Source: Nelumbo lutea
Lineage: Eukaryota > Streptophyta > Magnoliopsida > Proteales > Nelumbonaceae
Direction of reading: 5' to 3'
Assembly: GCA_022828595.1 (NCBI GenBank)
Contig: JAKGHH010000004.1
Coordinates: 24,808,372-24,872,371 of the forward strand
Length of the DNA: 64,000 bases
In this document: piece after piece, positions 43,464 to 57,800 of the stretch
How the letters are laid out: every line of letters starts with the position of its first letter
Position numbering within the stretch: position 1 is the stretch's first letter
The notes under the pieces: generated by a model
What the model was told of the DNA's origin: nothing
The model's database searches: none
The model's input: the letters and a program-made list of their open reading frames with translations, nothing else
Position numbers and translations under genes: made by a program

Positions 43464-43797
43464 GAACCAGTCAGGGTCCAGTTCCTGGGTCGAACAGTCC
43501 TACTGTTCGAACCGAATGGATGGCCTGTTTTGACCAAAAAAATAAAAATAAAAATAATAAATAAATAAAAACCGCTCAAACTGGTAAACGGTTTGATCAT
43601 CCGGGTCAGTGGTTTGCAGACCAAATCAACAGTTTTGGGAGAAATAACGGTTCTGGGGTAAAATTGAACCGGTCACCTGACTGGTCCCGATTTTTTTGGT
43701 CCAACCATCTGGTCCACTTCGGTTTTGAAAACCATGGATCAAATAACTTTTCCCTGTGGGAGGGATAATCAGGGTTTAGTGTGCTCTGGGAGGCTCG
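43464..43797. repeat. Intergenic repeat, copy 1
   Basis: It starts GAACCAGTCAGGGTCCAG and includes GACCAAATCAACAGTTTTGG, AAATAACGGTTCT and GGTTTTGAAAACCATGGATC, ending at GGGAGGCTCG. The same sequence recurs at 43933-44244. It is rich in GGTTC/GAACC words and has palindromic GGTTTTGAAAACC. It is probably a non-autonomous repeat, class unknown. Confidence 0.75.
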
Positions 43798-43932
43798 CAT
43801 TGATCTGGAATTAATCTTAATGAGGGAAATGATATTGCATTGAAGAAGTAGCTTCAGCAACCCACATTGTGCCACGCACATTAATTATCAAAATGTGATC
43901 AAATCAAGGTTTTTAAAACCGACCCGGACAAT

Positions 43933-44244
43933 GAACCAGTCAGGGGTCTAGTTTTCAGGTCGAACAATCCAATCGTTCGAACTGAATGGACGGCCCATTT
44001 TGACAAAAAAATAAAAACCGTTCAAACTTATATATGGTTTGATCGCTCGGGTCAGTGATTTATAGACCAAATCAACAGTTTTGGAGGAAATAACGGTTCT
44101 AGGGTAAAACGGAACCAGTCACCTGATTGGTTTCTGATTTTTTTGGTCTAACCGTCTGGTCCGATCTGGTTTTGAAAACCATGGATCAAATAACTTTTCC
44201 CCATAGGAGGGATAAGCAGGGTTTAGTATGCTCAGGAAGGCTCG
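43933..44244. repeat. Intergenic repeat, copy 2
   Basis: This is the direct partner of 43464-43797 with clear but diverged similarity. It lacks the AAAATAAAAATAATAAATAAAT-type expansion of copy 1. It is preceded at about 43911 by GGTTTTTAAAACCGA, which mirrors GGTTTTGAAAACC near its end, so the unit may have short inverted termini. Confidence 0.75.
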
Positions 44245-44879
44245 AACATTTTCAACATTTTCTGTATGTGCATGTTTTCATTCATTGGAGATGTTTCCTT
44301 ATACAGAGTTGTGGCAAGTTTTTATTGGAAATCCAAATTCCAATAAAAAGGGTTTGAGAGACCAGGCTCATAATGTTGTTTCTTGATTAACTATTAGGCC
44401 TATCCTTTGTGCGATTCCAAAATGATACAAACCAATGTCCAAAATCTTGAATCATTTTTGTTTAATTTGAATTCAGATTTCTTCACAGAATTTTTCTTAC
44501 GTCAATTTCACAGCACTTGTAGCCCTCTCTCTCTCTCTCTCTCTCTAGGCTGTACTCTGAACTATGTACACTCGTAAGTCGTAGCCTGTACCAGTAATAA
44601 TTGATAATAAAATAATAAGCTAAAATAAAAATGGATTTTTATTGATCAGTCCACTCCAATAGTGCCATGCCCATATACGGACGGGTGGGTATTGGTGTTA
44701 TAAGTGAGATTTAGAATTGTGAGGTGGAGTACAGTATAATTTTTAATAAACAGTATATTTCTACTAAAATAAAAGCATCTATCAGGTATCAATCACCAGG
44801 GCAGACTCGGGATGGAAGACGAGTCCGTTCGCCACCATCAAAAAGGCTCGCCCACTTGATTTAAAGTTTCCTTTCCTTT

Positions 44880-45121
44880 GCCTTTCAGGAAAGGTAAACT
44901 AAACCTTATCTGAAATCATTTCGACATTTGTAGAACCCAAGCATATATTGGACCCACACTGGAAGCGACTTTTGATTTCATTTTGATCCAGAGCAAACAA
45001 AGCGGTAGGAGACGAACACAATTTTGGCTTCTTCGTCGCTGTTTCCGCTTTCATCTCATCCTTCCAACTGCTCTGCTTTTGTTTATAGTCTCGGAGCTTG
45101 AATGCTCGGATTGGAATTTTC
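44880..45121 (+). promoter_or_regulatory. Presumed promoter and 5' UTR of gene 2
   Basis: CATATATT at 44942-44949 is the only TATA-like element near the gene 2 start, about 175 bp upstream of the ATG. A CT microsatellite lies farther upstream. No transcription start can be set from sequence alone. Confidence 0.25.
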
Positions 45122-48100
45122 ATGGCGATCGGAGTGCTGTTTTTTCTGTCTGTCTTCGCGGGTTTTCTCTGCGCGGATTCTGAGTACATCGCTTACAACA
45201 CATCTCAGAGGATAGTTCCTGGAAAAATTAATGTCCATTTGGTACCGCACACGCATGATGACGTCGGATGGTTGAAGACAGTCGATCAGTACTACGTTGG
45301 TTCTAACAATTCCATTCAGGTCTCTCGTTCATATTTCTTGGCATTTCATGTTCTCCCGTCCCGTCTCTTATTTGCTGTCAGTTAAAACTGACATTAAAAC
45401 ATAAAATGTTGCTTCTTTCAATTTATTTTGTAGGTGGCATGCGTTCAGAATGTATTGGATTCCCTAATTCCAGCTTTACTGGCCGACAAGAATCGGAAAT
45501 TCATTTATGTTGAACAGGCAAGAATATCTTTTTTTCGATAGTGAATTAAAAGTTAGTTTTGATTGTCATGTTCTTAGAATGCATAGCGATTATCATCGGC
45601 TTTGTTCATTTGAAGCAGGCATTTTTCCAACGTTGGTGGAGGGACCAAAGTGAGGCAGTCCAGAGTATAGTCAAGCAGCTCATCAGCTCGGGTCAACTAG
45701 AGCTCATGTACTATGTCATTTAAGCTTTGCATTGTCTACTTGTTTTAAAAAAATTAACAATGTTGGCATTATTCTTTCTTTTTATTTTTCATTATTATTA
45801 TTAGTTGTTCAGAGGTTCCCAACGAACATTGTAACATGGTGGTTGCTTTTGTTCATTTTACCAGTTCTCATTATTAGGCAAGCCTGTACGCGCAGAAAAC
45901 TCACTCTTTTTCTTACTGGGTCTGTTGGATTTTTGGCTTCCACAGAAATGGTGGGATGTGCATGCATGATGAGGCAACAACTCATTACATTGACATGATT
46001 GATCAGACAACTCTGGGGCATCGATTTATCAAGCAGGAATTTGGTGTGACTCCTAGAATTGGTTGGCAAATCGATCCCTTTGGACACTCTGCAGTGCAAG
46101 CTTACTTGTTGGGTGCAGAGGTATATCTTATCGATATCTGTACTCTATTCCTGAAATAGGTCTTCTAGTCTCTGATCTTATTAGGTTTTCAACCTCCCTT
46201 GTTGATGTAGGTTGGATTTGACTCTCTTTTCTTTGCTCGGATTGATTATCAAGACAGATCTAAGAGAAGTAATGAAAAGAGTCTTGAGTTTGTTTGGCAG
46301 GGTTCAAAGACTCTTGGTTCATCTGCACAGGTGATATTATGTTGCTGGTGTAAGTGTCTTGGATTTATGTAATTGGGGTCAAGAAACGGATGCCAGTTGT
46401 TGGTTTCAGTGTTGCATACCTGTAATTAATTGTCTGTCTAGTTATCTGAAAAGTTTCCCTTTCCTTCCCAAGCCCATTCTTAGTGTTTGTTGCTTTCAAT
46501 TTTTATTGTCCAGATTTTTGCTGGTGCATTCCATGCGGGTAATTATGAACCTCCCAGTGGATTTTACTTTGAAATTAATGATGATTCACCTATTGTTCAG
46601 GTAAATCCTAATAAGAATTCTCTAATCACTGCTTCACCACTAATTTGTTCAGAAGTTCACTGTATTTTTATTTTCTATTTTGAAGGATGACATCAATTTG
46701 TTTGATTACAATGTACAAGAGCGAGTCAATGACTTTGTAGCTGCTGCAGTAGTGCAGGTGAGCAGGAAATTTTGTTCTTAGCTCCATGTGTTAAATTTCT
46801 CGTTCAATTTATTTGCAAAGTCTACTTGCATCTCTTTTGAAACAGTTCTTTTTAACTTTCATTGTATGTATTTCCAACTCCAAGGGACTTATGACTTACC
46901 AAAAACTGTGTTCTTGTTTTTAGGCTAACAAAACTCGCACAAATCATATAATGTGGACCATGGGAACAGATTTCAAGTATCAATATGCACATACCTGGTT
47001 CCGGCAGATGGACAAACTTATTCATTATGTCAATAAGGTGGATGTGCCCTATCAATTTTCTATATGATAGTTGGATAAAGATAATAGGTGTGTAAATGTT
47101 TTCTTAGTTATTGTAGGTTATAATCACTTATGATATTGCTATTTCACACTCCAAAGTTATGCTTTTTTCCTAGTAACTATTTTGGGATTCACATGTTAAA
47201 GCATTGTGATTTGATACTTCAGATGCATGGGCTGAGAAAGACAAAACCAAGTAACATTACAAGAATTTCAAAGAATGAATCAAACACTGGACAGGCTGAT
47301 TTAAAAGCCTTTCTCATTACTTTGGCCATCTAAGTGGTGCCGGTAAAGTCTTCAATTGATAGAATGATAGTAGTGTTAAAATTCACCAGACAATAATGAT
47401 ATTGAAGAAAAAGGTTGTTTCTTTTCATTCAAATAAACAAACACCATTATGTCATAACTTGCTAAAGAACGATAAGGTGTCAACATAGCCATGGTTAATC
47501 AGGGATGCATGTTGAGATTCCTGCGGAGTTAGATAGATTAGTGTGATCAATAATCTATCAGGAGATAATTAACTGAAGTGAAATTGCAATAAGATGTTCT
47601 TTGATTAATGAGATTCGGTGCAGTGATCTAATATATCAGTGTAAGATATGCATCTCCATACTTGATGAAAGATGGTAGCATCTGAAGAACTTGTCAATGA
47701 AAGATGGTTTTTTCTGCTGCATCATTCTTAGCATTTTATGTGTTTCACCCCATTTTTTATAACTTTGGAATCTAGATTTGCTCAACTTTTTATCACTCAT
47801 GCTGTTACGTTCCCTAGACTCTTAGTTAGGTGCTCCTTCTTCTCCTTGGGTAAGTAAAGTTATTCATAAGCCTATTTGTTTACCAAAATACCCATTTTTC
47901 ATTTTTGTCTGTCTTGTTCCGTACCTATCTACCTGACTTCTTTCTAGTTGACTTCGGAAGGTAATTTATTGAAATGTTTCCTTTAGTGGTTTCATGTTTT
48001 TCTTTTGACATCTTATATCCCAAAAATCTAATAGCTTTCCCTGTTATTAAAATTCTTAATTCTTGTAGGATGGCCGTGTTAATGCTCTCTATTCAACCCC

Positions 48101-48834
48101 ATCGATTTACACTGATGCAAAATATGCAACAAATAAATCTTGGCCAATAAAGACAGATGACTTCTTCCCGTGAGTTAAAAATTTTGAATTTACAAGAAAT
48201 TATTCACTTATTTCCTATTTTCACCTCTACTTAAAAACTGAAACATGCAATTATCAGATATGCAGATCGTGCAAATGCTTACTGGACAGGATACTTTACC
48301 AGCAGACCAGCCATTAAACGCTATGTCAGAATGCTAAGTGGTTACTACCTGGTATATTTTTGTATCTATTCTGATTTATATTGAAGATTAGGACATTATG
48401 GTCTTCTTGCAGTTTCCAAATCTTTATTGCTCATGAGATTTTTGTGTCAAACCAGGCTGCAAAACAATTGGAATTTTTTGTGGGTAGGAACAATCTAGGG
48501 CCCAAAACAGACACACTAGCTGATGCTTTGGCCATTGTTCAGCATCATGATGCAGTTACTGGCACAGAAAAGCAACATGTGGCTAATGATTATGCAAAAC
48601 GACTATCAATGGGTTATGAGGAGGTAATATTTTCTGTTTATGCAGAATATTCTCCTTTTTTATCAAAATATGAATTTCAAAATCTTTTATCATCATTTCT
48701 ACTTTATCCTGTTAAGCTTTAACATACTTTGCTTTGTTTTGTAGGCTAAGGAATTGGTTGCATCTTCACTTGCCTGCTTGGCAAATTCAAAACTAATTAC
48801 TGGATGCGGAAAATCAACAGCTAAGTTAGAACAG
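45122..48834 (+). CDS. Gene 2 exons 1-12 (signal peptide, catalytic and middle domains)
   Basis: Exons: 45122-45319, 45434-45517, 45619-45707, 45946-46120, 46211-46330, 46514-46600, 46686-46757, 46924-47037, 48069-48169, 48258-48351, 48456-48623 and 48745-48834, giving 464 codons. Landmarks are [117 protein letters not shown] and [20 protein letters not shown]. All introns are GT-AG except intron 2, whose donor is CAG followed by GCAAGA. A split Ile joins exons 3 and 4, and a split Pro joins exons 9 and 10. Confidence 0.94.
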
Positions 48835-51800
48835 GTCAAGGACAGCGAACTTTTATGCTAGTTGGGTGTTTCTACATCATAGTTTGAAAAGAGTGCACTT
48901 CCTCTTGTAATTAATGTTCTTCTTAGAAGAATCTTGTGATATGCACCTCTAAGAATTGTTGGACAAAATTTTGCCATGACATTCTATGCTCATTTTAACC
49001 AACTGAAGCTTCTTTTTTCATTTTTCCTTTTGCAGTTATTCTAATTTATTTAGATGGGCTTCACTTGATGATGTTTAATGCATGTAGGATTTTTTAAAAC
49101 AAATCCTTAATTTCTCTGCTAGGTGTACATTGAACAAGATTTTTTATTTGGCTTTCCTGCAACCACTTGATTCACCTCATAACTGGAAATGCTATTATTT
49201 TGTATGTACGGATGACCACTTCATTGTGGTACAAGTTACAACTAACTCAATCAAGGTTTGTAGTAACATGAGAACTGAAGAGAAAGTGCATCTGCATCCA
49301 CAGGTAACGGTGACCTAAAGAATCATCTGTTATATGAAGATCTGCAAAAAGAAAAAAAGAAGCCTGCAATCGCAATCCATGACCTACTTAGATGACTGAT
49401 AAAAATGACTTTGATAGATGACCTAAATGCAAATCCTAAGCTCTGACCAGGAAGGTTAGATTCCAACCAAGAAAACTCAGAGGATTTTCCACTTCAAACA
49501 AGAATGCATACAGATTCTGTATACCAATCAGAAAAGGCTTATATAAGAAATGTCTATCTATATGTTTGTTTCCATGGCACTGAACTATGCTTTGGGGATT
49601 TAGGAGTAGCAGGAGCCCTTCAGTTTATAATTGTTTTGTCTAAGATAGAATTCAAGGCACAGTGTCCTAATGTCTTGAAGCATTTCTTGCTTTTGGCCTT
49701 CCTATGAGATTGATGAATTGTTTGTAATTTTGTATATTTTTCTAAATTTGTATAGATATGCTTTTAATGCTCTAATAAGGTTTTCTACTTTTAAGCAACT
49801 CCTTTTAGTGTATACGTATGCATAAGAATTTGTTGGTATCTTATACCAACTACTTCATTTGTTTGAATTGATTTATACATATAAAATTGGATAAACTGTG
49901 GTTCATTGTAAGATAATATTTACTTCCAATCTTAGTTGATTCTATTTTAAATCTTAAAGACCTGTATTTCTGGTTTGCTATATGTGATAGAGAAGGAAGA
50001 AGGAAGGTTTATATATTTGGGAGAATAGAGTGGTTGCCTTGATCAGCTCATTCTAACCTTTTAATTAACTCAATACAAAACCAAAGATTGTAAAATTACA
50101 TCTTTGACCTTAATTCACCATGCCTCTTATTACATTGATTTTCTTTACTTAAAGAATAAGAATATTGTTCATTTGGGGAAGATAAGGTACAATGGAAGAA
50201 CAAAAAGGATCTTCTAAACATTCCATCATGGTTATCTAAGCATTGTTCATGCGACTAGCCTACGACATATAAAGGAAAAGGAACATGTGTTGTGTTCTTT
50301 TTTTCCCTATTTTGCCGCTTGTAATTGGTCTTATCAACTGTTGCATATACTCATAGCACAATAGAAACAAGTTCCTTGTTTGCCTTACTGCCCCTTTCAT
50401 GAAAATAGTATTGAATATTTGAATCCATGATGTAATGGCATTTTTCTTTTCAGTTTTTTTTTTTTCAACACAGCACAATAGAAAGAAGTTCATGTAATAA
50501 GGAATACATCTTTCTTTTGGAGTTGAGTGAAGCCTGGGATGTCATATGGCTGCATCTAGGCTTTGGGATGGCACCTTGCATTGACTCTCTCTTGAAAGCC
50601 TTGTTTTCATTGTTTTAGTACCATAAGAGTTAATAGATACTATTTTTAAAATGATTGTTTTTTTACCAATAACTAAAACAGAATCATTAATTTAAAACAA
50701 ATAGGTTTAATGATGAAGAAAGGGATAGATAAATTCTCTTACTTCTCCCTTACTAAATACATGTTTACAACAAAGCCCAAAAAATTTGGCTCCTTCACAC
50801 CCCTTGTTTAGCCAATGTATCAGCAAAGGAATTAGCATCTCTTTTCACCCATTGTAGAGTAACATCCATTCCTTGCAACAGCCACTTGATTCTCCTTTTC
50901 TCATAAATGTAGCCCCATCAACCAGCATCCTCTTCCTTTTGTAGCCAATTTATAACTAGCTTTGAATCCCCTTCAGTTGACAGCTTACAGATGTGCAGCT
51001 CCTTAGCTTTTTGAATTCCTTCCATGACAGCCATTATCTCAGTCCCCAACAAATCACCCACCTCAACTGGACTTGAGTAGAGAGCAATAATTCTTTCCTT
51101 AATCATTTTTTAAGACTCCTCCAATGCCTGGAGGACCTAGATTTCCTTTACTACTTCCATCAAAATTCATCTTTATGAAACCACTAGAAGGTGAGGACCA
51201 AGATGGCCTAACAACATCCTTGAGGGGAGCAGAATCAGCCCCTCCACTTTGTCATCAAGTAACCAGCAGGATTCTCCTCAAAGAGTTTCAAGGACTTCAC
51301 CCAACAGACCACTCTAATAGTAATGACTTCAATTTGGGCATCCATACTCCTCTCTTTTTCTGAGAAGGTTCCCAAGTTGTCCAACAAACAACCACCCTTG
51401 TACACCTCCATAGAGTTCTTTCCCTCTTCTTCAGCCATCTAACAAATTTAGAGGCAAACATGCTTTGTACACTTGGCAGGAGGCTCTACTTACACCCAAA
51501 CAAAGGAAGAAATTGTTCCCAAATTGAAGAAGCAAAGGGGTATTAGATTAATAAGTGATAGCAAGTCTCACCATTGGCCTTATAGAGAGAACACCAGTGG
51601 GGGGGATAGGCACCAATTACATCTTTTTCTTTGAAGTAAATTATAGGTGTTAATTCTTTCCAGAAACACTTACCAGCAAAAACATCCTATCCTAGGCGGA
51701 ATAGGTTCGCTCCAAACCTCCTTTACAAGAAAAGGCAGTTAAAAACTATCACCTGACTGCATTGAGGACAAAAAGAATGAGGCACAGGCAAAGGAACCAA

Positions 51801-54800
51801 AGGAAGAAAGAGTCCAAATCCAACTATCCCTTTTTGAAGGATCCAAGAACACCCCTTCAAGACCTTGGAGAAGAGTTAAAACACTACTTATTTCAGACTC
51901 ATGGAGGCTTCTTCTAAAACCCAGGTCCCAATCAAACCCAAACCTTAAGTTGGTTTAGAAAATTTTAGGCATGAATACACATCCTATTCTCAGTTTTGAA
52001 TAGAAAATACAAATGAACTGATACATGTCATTTCTTTTCAGTGTCCTCTTCTGAATATTAGTTATTGTCCTCCATCAGAAGCTGATTTGTCGCATGGCAA
52101 AAGCTTGGTATGGTTGACATTTTATCTTCTGTTACTTCTTTTTTCATTCAGTAGAGCTACTAATTACTTCTCTGTTTTTTACTACATTTCTAATTTTTTC
52201 TTGTTAGGTTGTTATTATCTACAATTCTCTTGGGTGGAAGAGAGAGGATGTTGTCCGGATTCCTGTAAGTAAATCCATTTTGTTCTGTGCACCCATATAA
52301 TCTTTTTAGATGTTTGTTTTATGCCTGAAGAGTAACTTTGGCGGGCTTGTATTGAGATGTTGTCATAAGCATTGTTATTCTAGAGGCTCTCATGGGCCAC
52401 CTATCAAATCTAAGGAGTAGGAAGACTGTTTCTTGTTTATTTTTGTTTCTCAGCATCTAAGCCTTGTCCTAACTATATAAGGGTTTTTTTTCTCCTATTA
52501 ATAAATCTCTTTTGATACTGTTACTGATAATAAGATTCTTTTAGACGTTTTTTCTTCTTGTTTCAAGTGCTTGGCACCTGTTATGGAGAATCAAATGCCA
52601 TGGATATAAGTTGGAAATTATTTTTGTTTTTATTTATTTTTTTTCAACCTTGATGTCCAGGTGGAGTGCAGCCACCTTAGATTTTAAAAGATTACATGTA
52701 GAACTTTTTTTTTGGGGGGGGGGTTGAATAAAGGGTATGTTGGACATAAAGGATTTACTGCTATGGAATCAGCATTCCACCTATGTAATGTCTGATATGT
52801 AATGTTTTGATTTTATGATTTAATGAATGAAAGTTACCATTTCCTATCAAATAAATAAATAAATAAATAAAGAATTCACTGCTCAAAGAAAGCTATTGAC
52901 CATCCAAAAAAAAATATAGAGAATATATAGAACTCTGAACATTCAGAGAACCAACCTGATGGTTGATATCAGCTCCTGAAAGACCTAAACTACAACCGCT
53001 ACCAAAATACAAAATAATGGATCTGTCATTTTCCATTGGTAAGAAACTCGATCAATTAATATAGGAGTCAAGTGGATAAATGTGGAATTTTTTAATTTTT
53101 ATGTATTTTTTAGATAGTAAGGCTATTTTTGTCATTTTATAGATTGCCTGTGGAATTCATCCTACTTGTCCGATTTTCTGGTCATGGTTGTTATGTTACC
53201 AAAAAAAAGTTTCAAAGTCACTGGTTAAATAGTTTAGGCATTATTGAGCTTTCTTATAAAAAAAAAAAATCTTCAATCTGTTCAGCTAACTATTACATGG
53301 TAACCACCCAGTTTTATCATTGATACAGATTTTTAGGCCTATGTCATTCTTTTATTGTTACTTGATGTATGTTCTCTGATTCCAAGGTATTTATTTTTTT
53401 GTCAGGCACAGTACATAGCCCATAAGATAGTCAGAATATTTTAATATGTAAAAATGTTCTTGCATACTTCCTTTCCAGTAGAAAGTAATCATTTTTAAAT
53501 ATCTTAGCTATTATTTTGTAATTTCTACTCACATGGTAAAATTTGATTCAGGTTATTGGTGAATCAATTACTGTTCAAGATTCCAATGGAAGAGAAATTG
53601 AATCCCAACTATTGCCTATAGTCAATACCTCTGTGAACATAAGAAATTACCATGTTAAAGCGTACTTGGGTAAATACCCAAGTGATACACCTAAATATTG
53701 GCTTGCTTTTTCTGCATCTGTACCAGCTCTTGGTTTCAGCACTTATATTGTGTCAAGTGCCAAACGGACAGGTTAAGGCATTTCAGCATATTTAATGCTT
53801 TTATACCTGCAGTTGTGATTACAGAACAAACTGTTCATGACTGACATCAACCTACATATTCTTTTTTTTTTTATATTGACAGATGCCATTTCAACCATAT
53901 CAACACCATCTTCATTAGGAGATGAAAATGGTACCATAGAAGTGGGACAAGGGAATTTAAAGCTTATGTACTCTATAGATGAAGGCAAACTTACTCAGTA
54001 TGTTAACACACGAAGTCTGGTAGGTTAAGGTTGGCGATGCTTTGTTTGCATTATTTACTATCTTTTTTTTTGTATGTTTATTAAATTTCCTCAAAACAAT
54101 TTCCATTTCCATAAACATGGTACAATTTTAGTGTTATTATTACTGTTTTATTGTTAATACATCTTGTAATATTCAATAGTCCTTGTCTTGTGTTTTTCTT
54201 CTCTTTTATTTGTTCCTCTTTCTTGAATTTTTACTCTTATATTTAAAACCGACTTAACGTGTTTGTACTCTATTATTGAAGGTCAAGGCACCGGTAGAGC
54301 AATCATTCAGCTTTTATACTGGATACAATGGAACTGACAAAGATCCTCAGGTAGTTAGAGTTTTCTTGGAAAAGTTTCTCCTATACTATAGTTCTTAACA
54401 TTTTGTGTTGCATCTTAAATTTCTTGAATAAGATTTCTGATTTAAAAAGCATATAAAGGAGTAACTGTTGATATTAATATTGATTAACATGTGAAATTTT
54501 TGCTGCTTGTTCAAGGCTTCTGGAGCCTATGTCTTCCGCCCAAATGGTACATTTCCAATAAAATCTAATGGACAGGTAGACCATTCATTCTGTAGTATAT
54601 AACTTATGCATAACTATTGAAATCATATACGATAGTTGGTGAAAAGCCTTTATTAAAAATATGCTTCTCAGATTTAGTGTCTGACAGCCAAAGAATTGTT
54701 TTATTGTTTCAGGTTCCTTTGACTGTTTTTAGGGGACCATTATTGGATGAAGTGCATCAACAAGTCAATCAGTGGATATATCAGGTGCTTTACCTGGTCA

Positions 54801-57800
54801 ATCAATCATTGCATTTTGTGCATTCTTTTTCCTTATGGGTTCTATTTTGCTGGTCGTGAAACCAAAATATAACTATTGATTTTATCAGGTTGTCTCAGGA
54901 CATGAGAATGCATAAGAAATTACAGTGCTAGAAAATTGGTTTTTAGACCAAATTTTAATTAATTAAAGGGTCAAAGTCTATGTATGTGAGCTACATTGAA
55001 TACATAAATTTTAATTGAAAAGGTTTCTAAATGTTAGCTTGTTTTAGTTAGCTTAGACAGATACAAAAATATCCGAGATTTTTTTTTCTTTTTTGTCCAA
55101 GGGAGAGGATTGCAATCGCTTGATGGGTAAGAAGAAGACGAAATATATGCATCTGAAACACTATATGGAAACACAATTTTGATATTGAACAATTGAATAA
55201 GTTGTTTTAGAGTCATGGAATTTACCAGTAACTATCTGCCAGTACAATATCTTGGTATGTTTATCTACCTATAGATTATGCTTCTGCTTAATATAGTACC
55301 ACATGCATATGCAGATCACCAGGGTGTACAAGGGAAAGGAGCATGCTGAAGTTGAATTCACTGTAAGATTGTCTCTTATATGAAGCAAATATTTTTCAGT
55401 ACTATTAACAGAGTTTTAGGCTGTGTTTTTTATTGTTTTGCTTTGGAGCTTCAATCAGATTGTATCTTATATGAAGCAAATATTCTTCAGTACTATAAAC
55501 ATAGTTTTATGCTGTGTTTTTTATTTTTTATTTTTGCTTTGAAGCTTCAATCTTTGACAATCTCCTCAATTTTAGGTTGGCCCTATACCTGTTGATGATG
55601 GCATCGGAAAAGAGATTGTAACTCAAATTAAAACTACCATGAAGACCAATAAAACATTTTACACAGATTCCAATGGTCGTGACTTTATTAGAAGGGTGAG
55701 TTGCCCCCATGCCTCTTTGTGTATGTATATTAATCAGTGCACCAAGTATTCTTTATATGAGAACAAATCATTACAACCTAGGACGGTGGCATTAGTCTTA
55801 TTCCTAATGCCTTAACAACTGAATCAACCTATAATTTGCATTCCATATTATGTTTGTACCCATTGAGTTAAGTAACTGCATTAATGTTAACTATAGTGGT
55901 AAGCTTGGGACATTAATAGTTTTCGAAATTGGGATATTAATAGTTAATAGATAACCTTTTTGACATAATTCTAGGGTGCTTAAGTATGCTTTGGTTATGA
56001 ATTTCAAAAAGGATCCAGTGGATTGAAAATATTGGACTTTCCCATGCTCCAAACAACATGTCTGCTCTGCATTGAAGGAAGTTACAAAATATGCTATTTG
56101 TTTAGGTTCTAAGTATTGGGAATAATTAGATGGTTTAGAACTTTGATATTTGAAAAGAGTAGTCGCTTAAGATTGATCAGACACTCAAAAGAAGAAAAAA
56201 ATAAGAAAAGAAGAGGGAGAGAGAGAGAGAGAGAGAGAGATTTTGATAAAAGAGAGTTGGGTTGATGTGTTTAAACAGCCGGCCCCCTCTTAAATCTATA
56301 TACTAGTATCATACTTGTAAAAGGACTGAATTTCTTACATGGTAAGATAACATAAGATAACAAGATAAGATAAGATGAAGCTGAAAAAACACTAATCCTA
56401 ATCTTATAAAAGACTGGTCCTAATCTTATCATAAAGAACTAATCCTAATCATAACTTATTGCTGACATACGAACAGTGGGGACCACCTTAGTGGGGTCCA
56501 CATTAGTGTTCTCTACAAAAATTTAACTTCCATAAATTTATGTTTATATACCAATTTATTTATTTATTTATTTGCAGATTCGGGACTACAGAACAGATTG
56601 GGACCTGCAAGTGAACCAACCTGTTGCTGGAAATTATTACCCAGTATGTTTCCTTATTGAATCAGTTCATTTATTAAGCATAATAAAATGCTATTACTTG
56701 CTGCCTGCTCATACATATGAAATGTAGGTAAAAACTGTTTACTGTTTAAAGAAATAAAGATATAATGATCTTTCTAATTTATATCTTCATTTTTACCCAT
56801 ACGGCCATACCTATTTCTACTCGTCTTTTAAGCCCTTTTTCTGAACTAATCATAGAAATAATTTGGAAACCAAATCCATGATTTGATAATGTCTTTCTAC
56901 TACATGTAACAGTTTTTTCTTTCCTTTTTTTTCCTATTTTCCAGATTAACCTTGGAATTTACATACAAGATAACATGACTGAGCTCTCAGTTTTGGTAGA
57001 TAGATCAGTGGGTGGATCCAGCATAGTGGATGGAGAAATAGAGTTGATGCTTCATAGGTTTGTTCTTCCCTTTGCAAGTTTAATTTTCTTCATCAGCTGT
57101 GATTTTCAAATTTCCGTGTTCCATGTTTATCCATAAAGGTCATGATACTTAGCTTCGTTTGCACACCATAACTTATCAAATTTCTAATTTAGTTTTATCT
57201 TGTTTAATTGTATTATAGGAGGTTGCTTCATGATGATTCTAGAGGTGTTGCAGAGTCACTAGATGAAAAAATCTGTCTCCTAGATGAATGCAGAGGACTA
57301 GTGGTAAATCCATCCTTCCCTACTCTTCACAAAGCACATTGTTGCCCTTTGTCATCTTTGCTTAAATTAATTTCAAATGAACTAGTCTGAATTTGATGTT
57401 TTTATTTACTTCTCTGGTGGATTATCGTACCGTAAGTTAGTAACTTTCAAAAAAAGATGTTTTCCTGTAAAACGACCATGAATTAGTACCCTAAATTACA
57501 TAAATGACATCTTTATCATTTTCAGAAAGTAGTTCAATTTCCACAACCATATATTTATAATCTATGGTAGTCCATGTATGCTTTTTAGAACTATTATTGC
57601 GAAAGCATATCCTATTAAAGAAGAAATGCTACGAGCATCTTTTCTTATCCTCTTCTTTTTTTTCTTTCTTTTGCTAACATAGGCCATGTTTCAATCCTTG
57701 ATATTGTAATCCATGATTAACTATCTGAACTGTAACAACTATTCTTGTTAACAATAACTACTTTACATAACAACCCTCTCCAATATAGAGAATATGCAGT

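Larger units (their letters stand above)
42061..45121. other. Intergenic region between the two mannosidase genes
   Basis: It holds a T run (42299-42319), a CTT microsatellite (42428-42449), an unassigned exon-like segment (42910-42987), a duplicated repeat (43464-44244), a CT microsatellite (44525-44546) and the presumed promoter of gene 2. Otherwise I see no gene. Confidence 0.6.

Noticed and set aside
43293..43568. Open frame over the intergenic repeat
   Set aside because: The frame runs through the repeated GAACC/GGTTC sequence, and its second copy does not keep it.
45098..45121. A start for gene 2 eight codons upstream of 45122
   Set aside because: The codon at 45098 is TTG. The first in-frame ATG is 45122, which directly begins a signal peptide.
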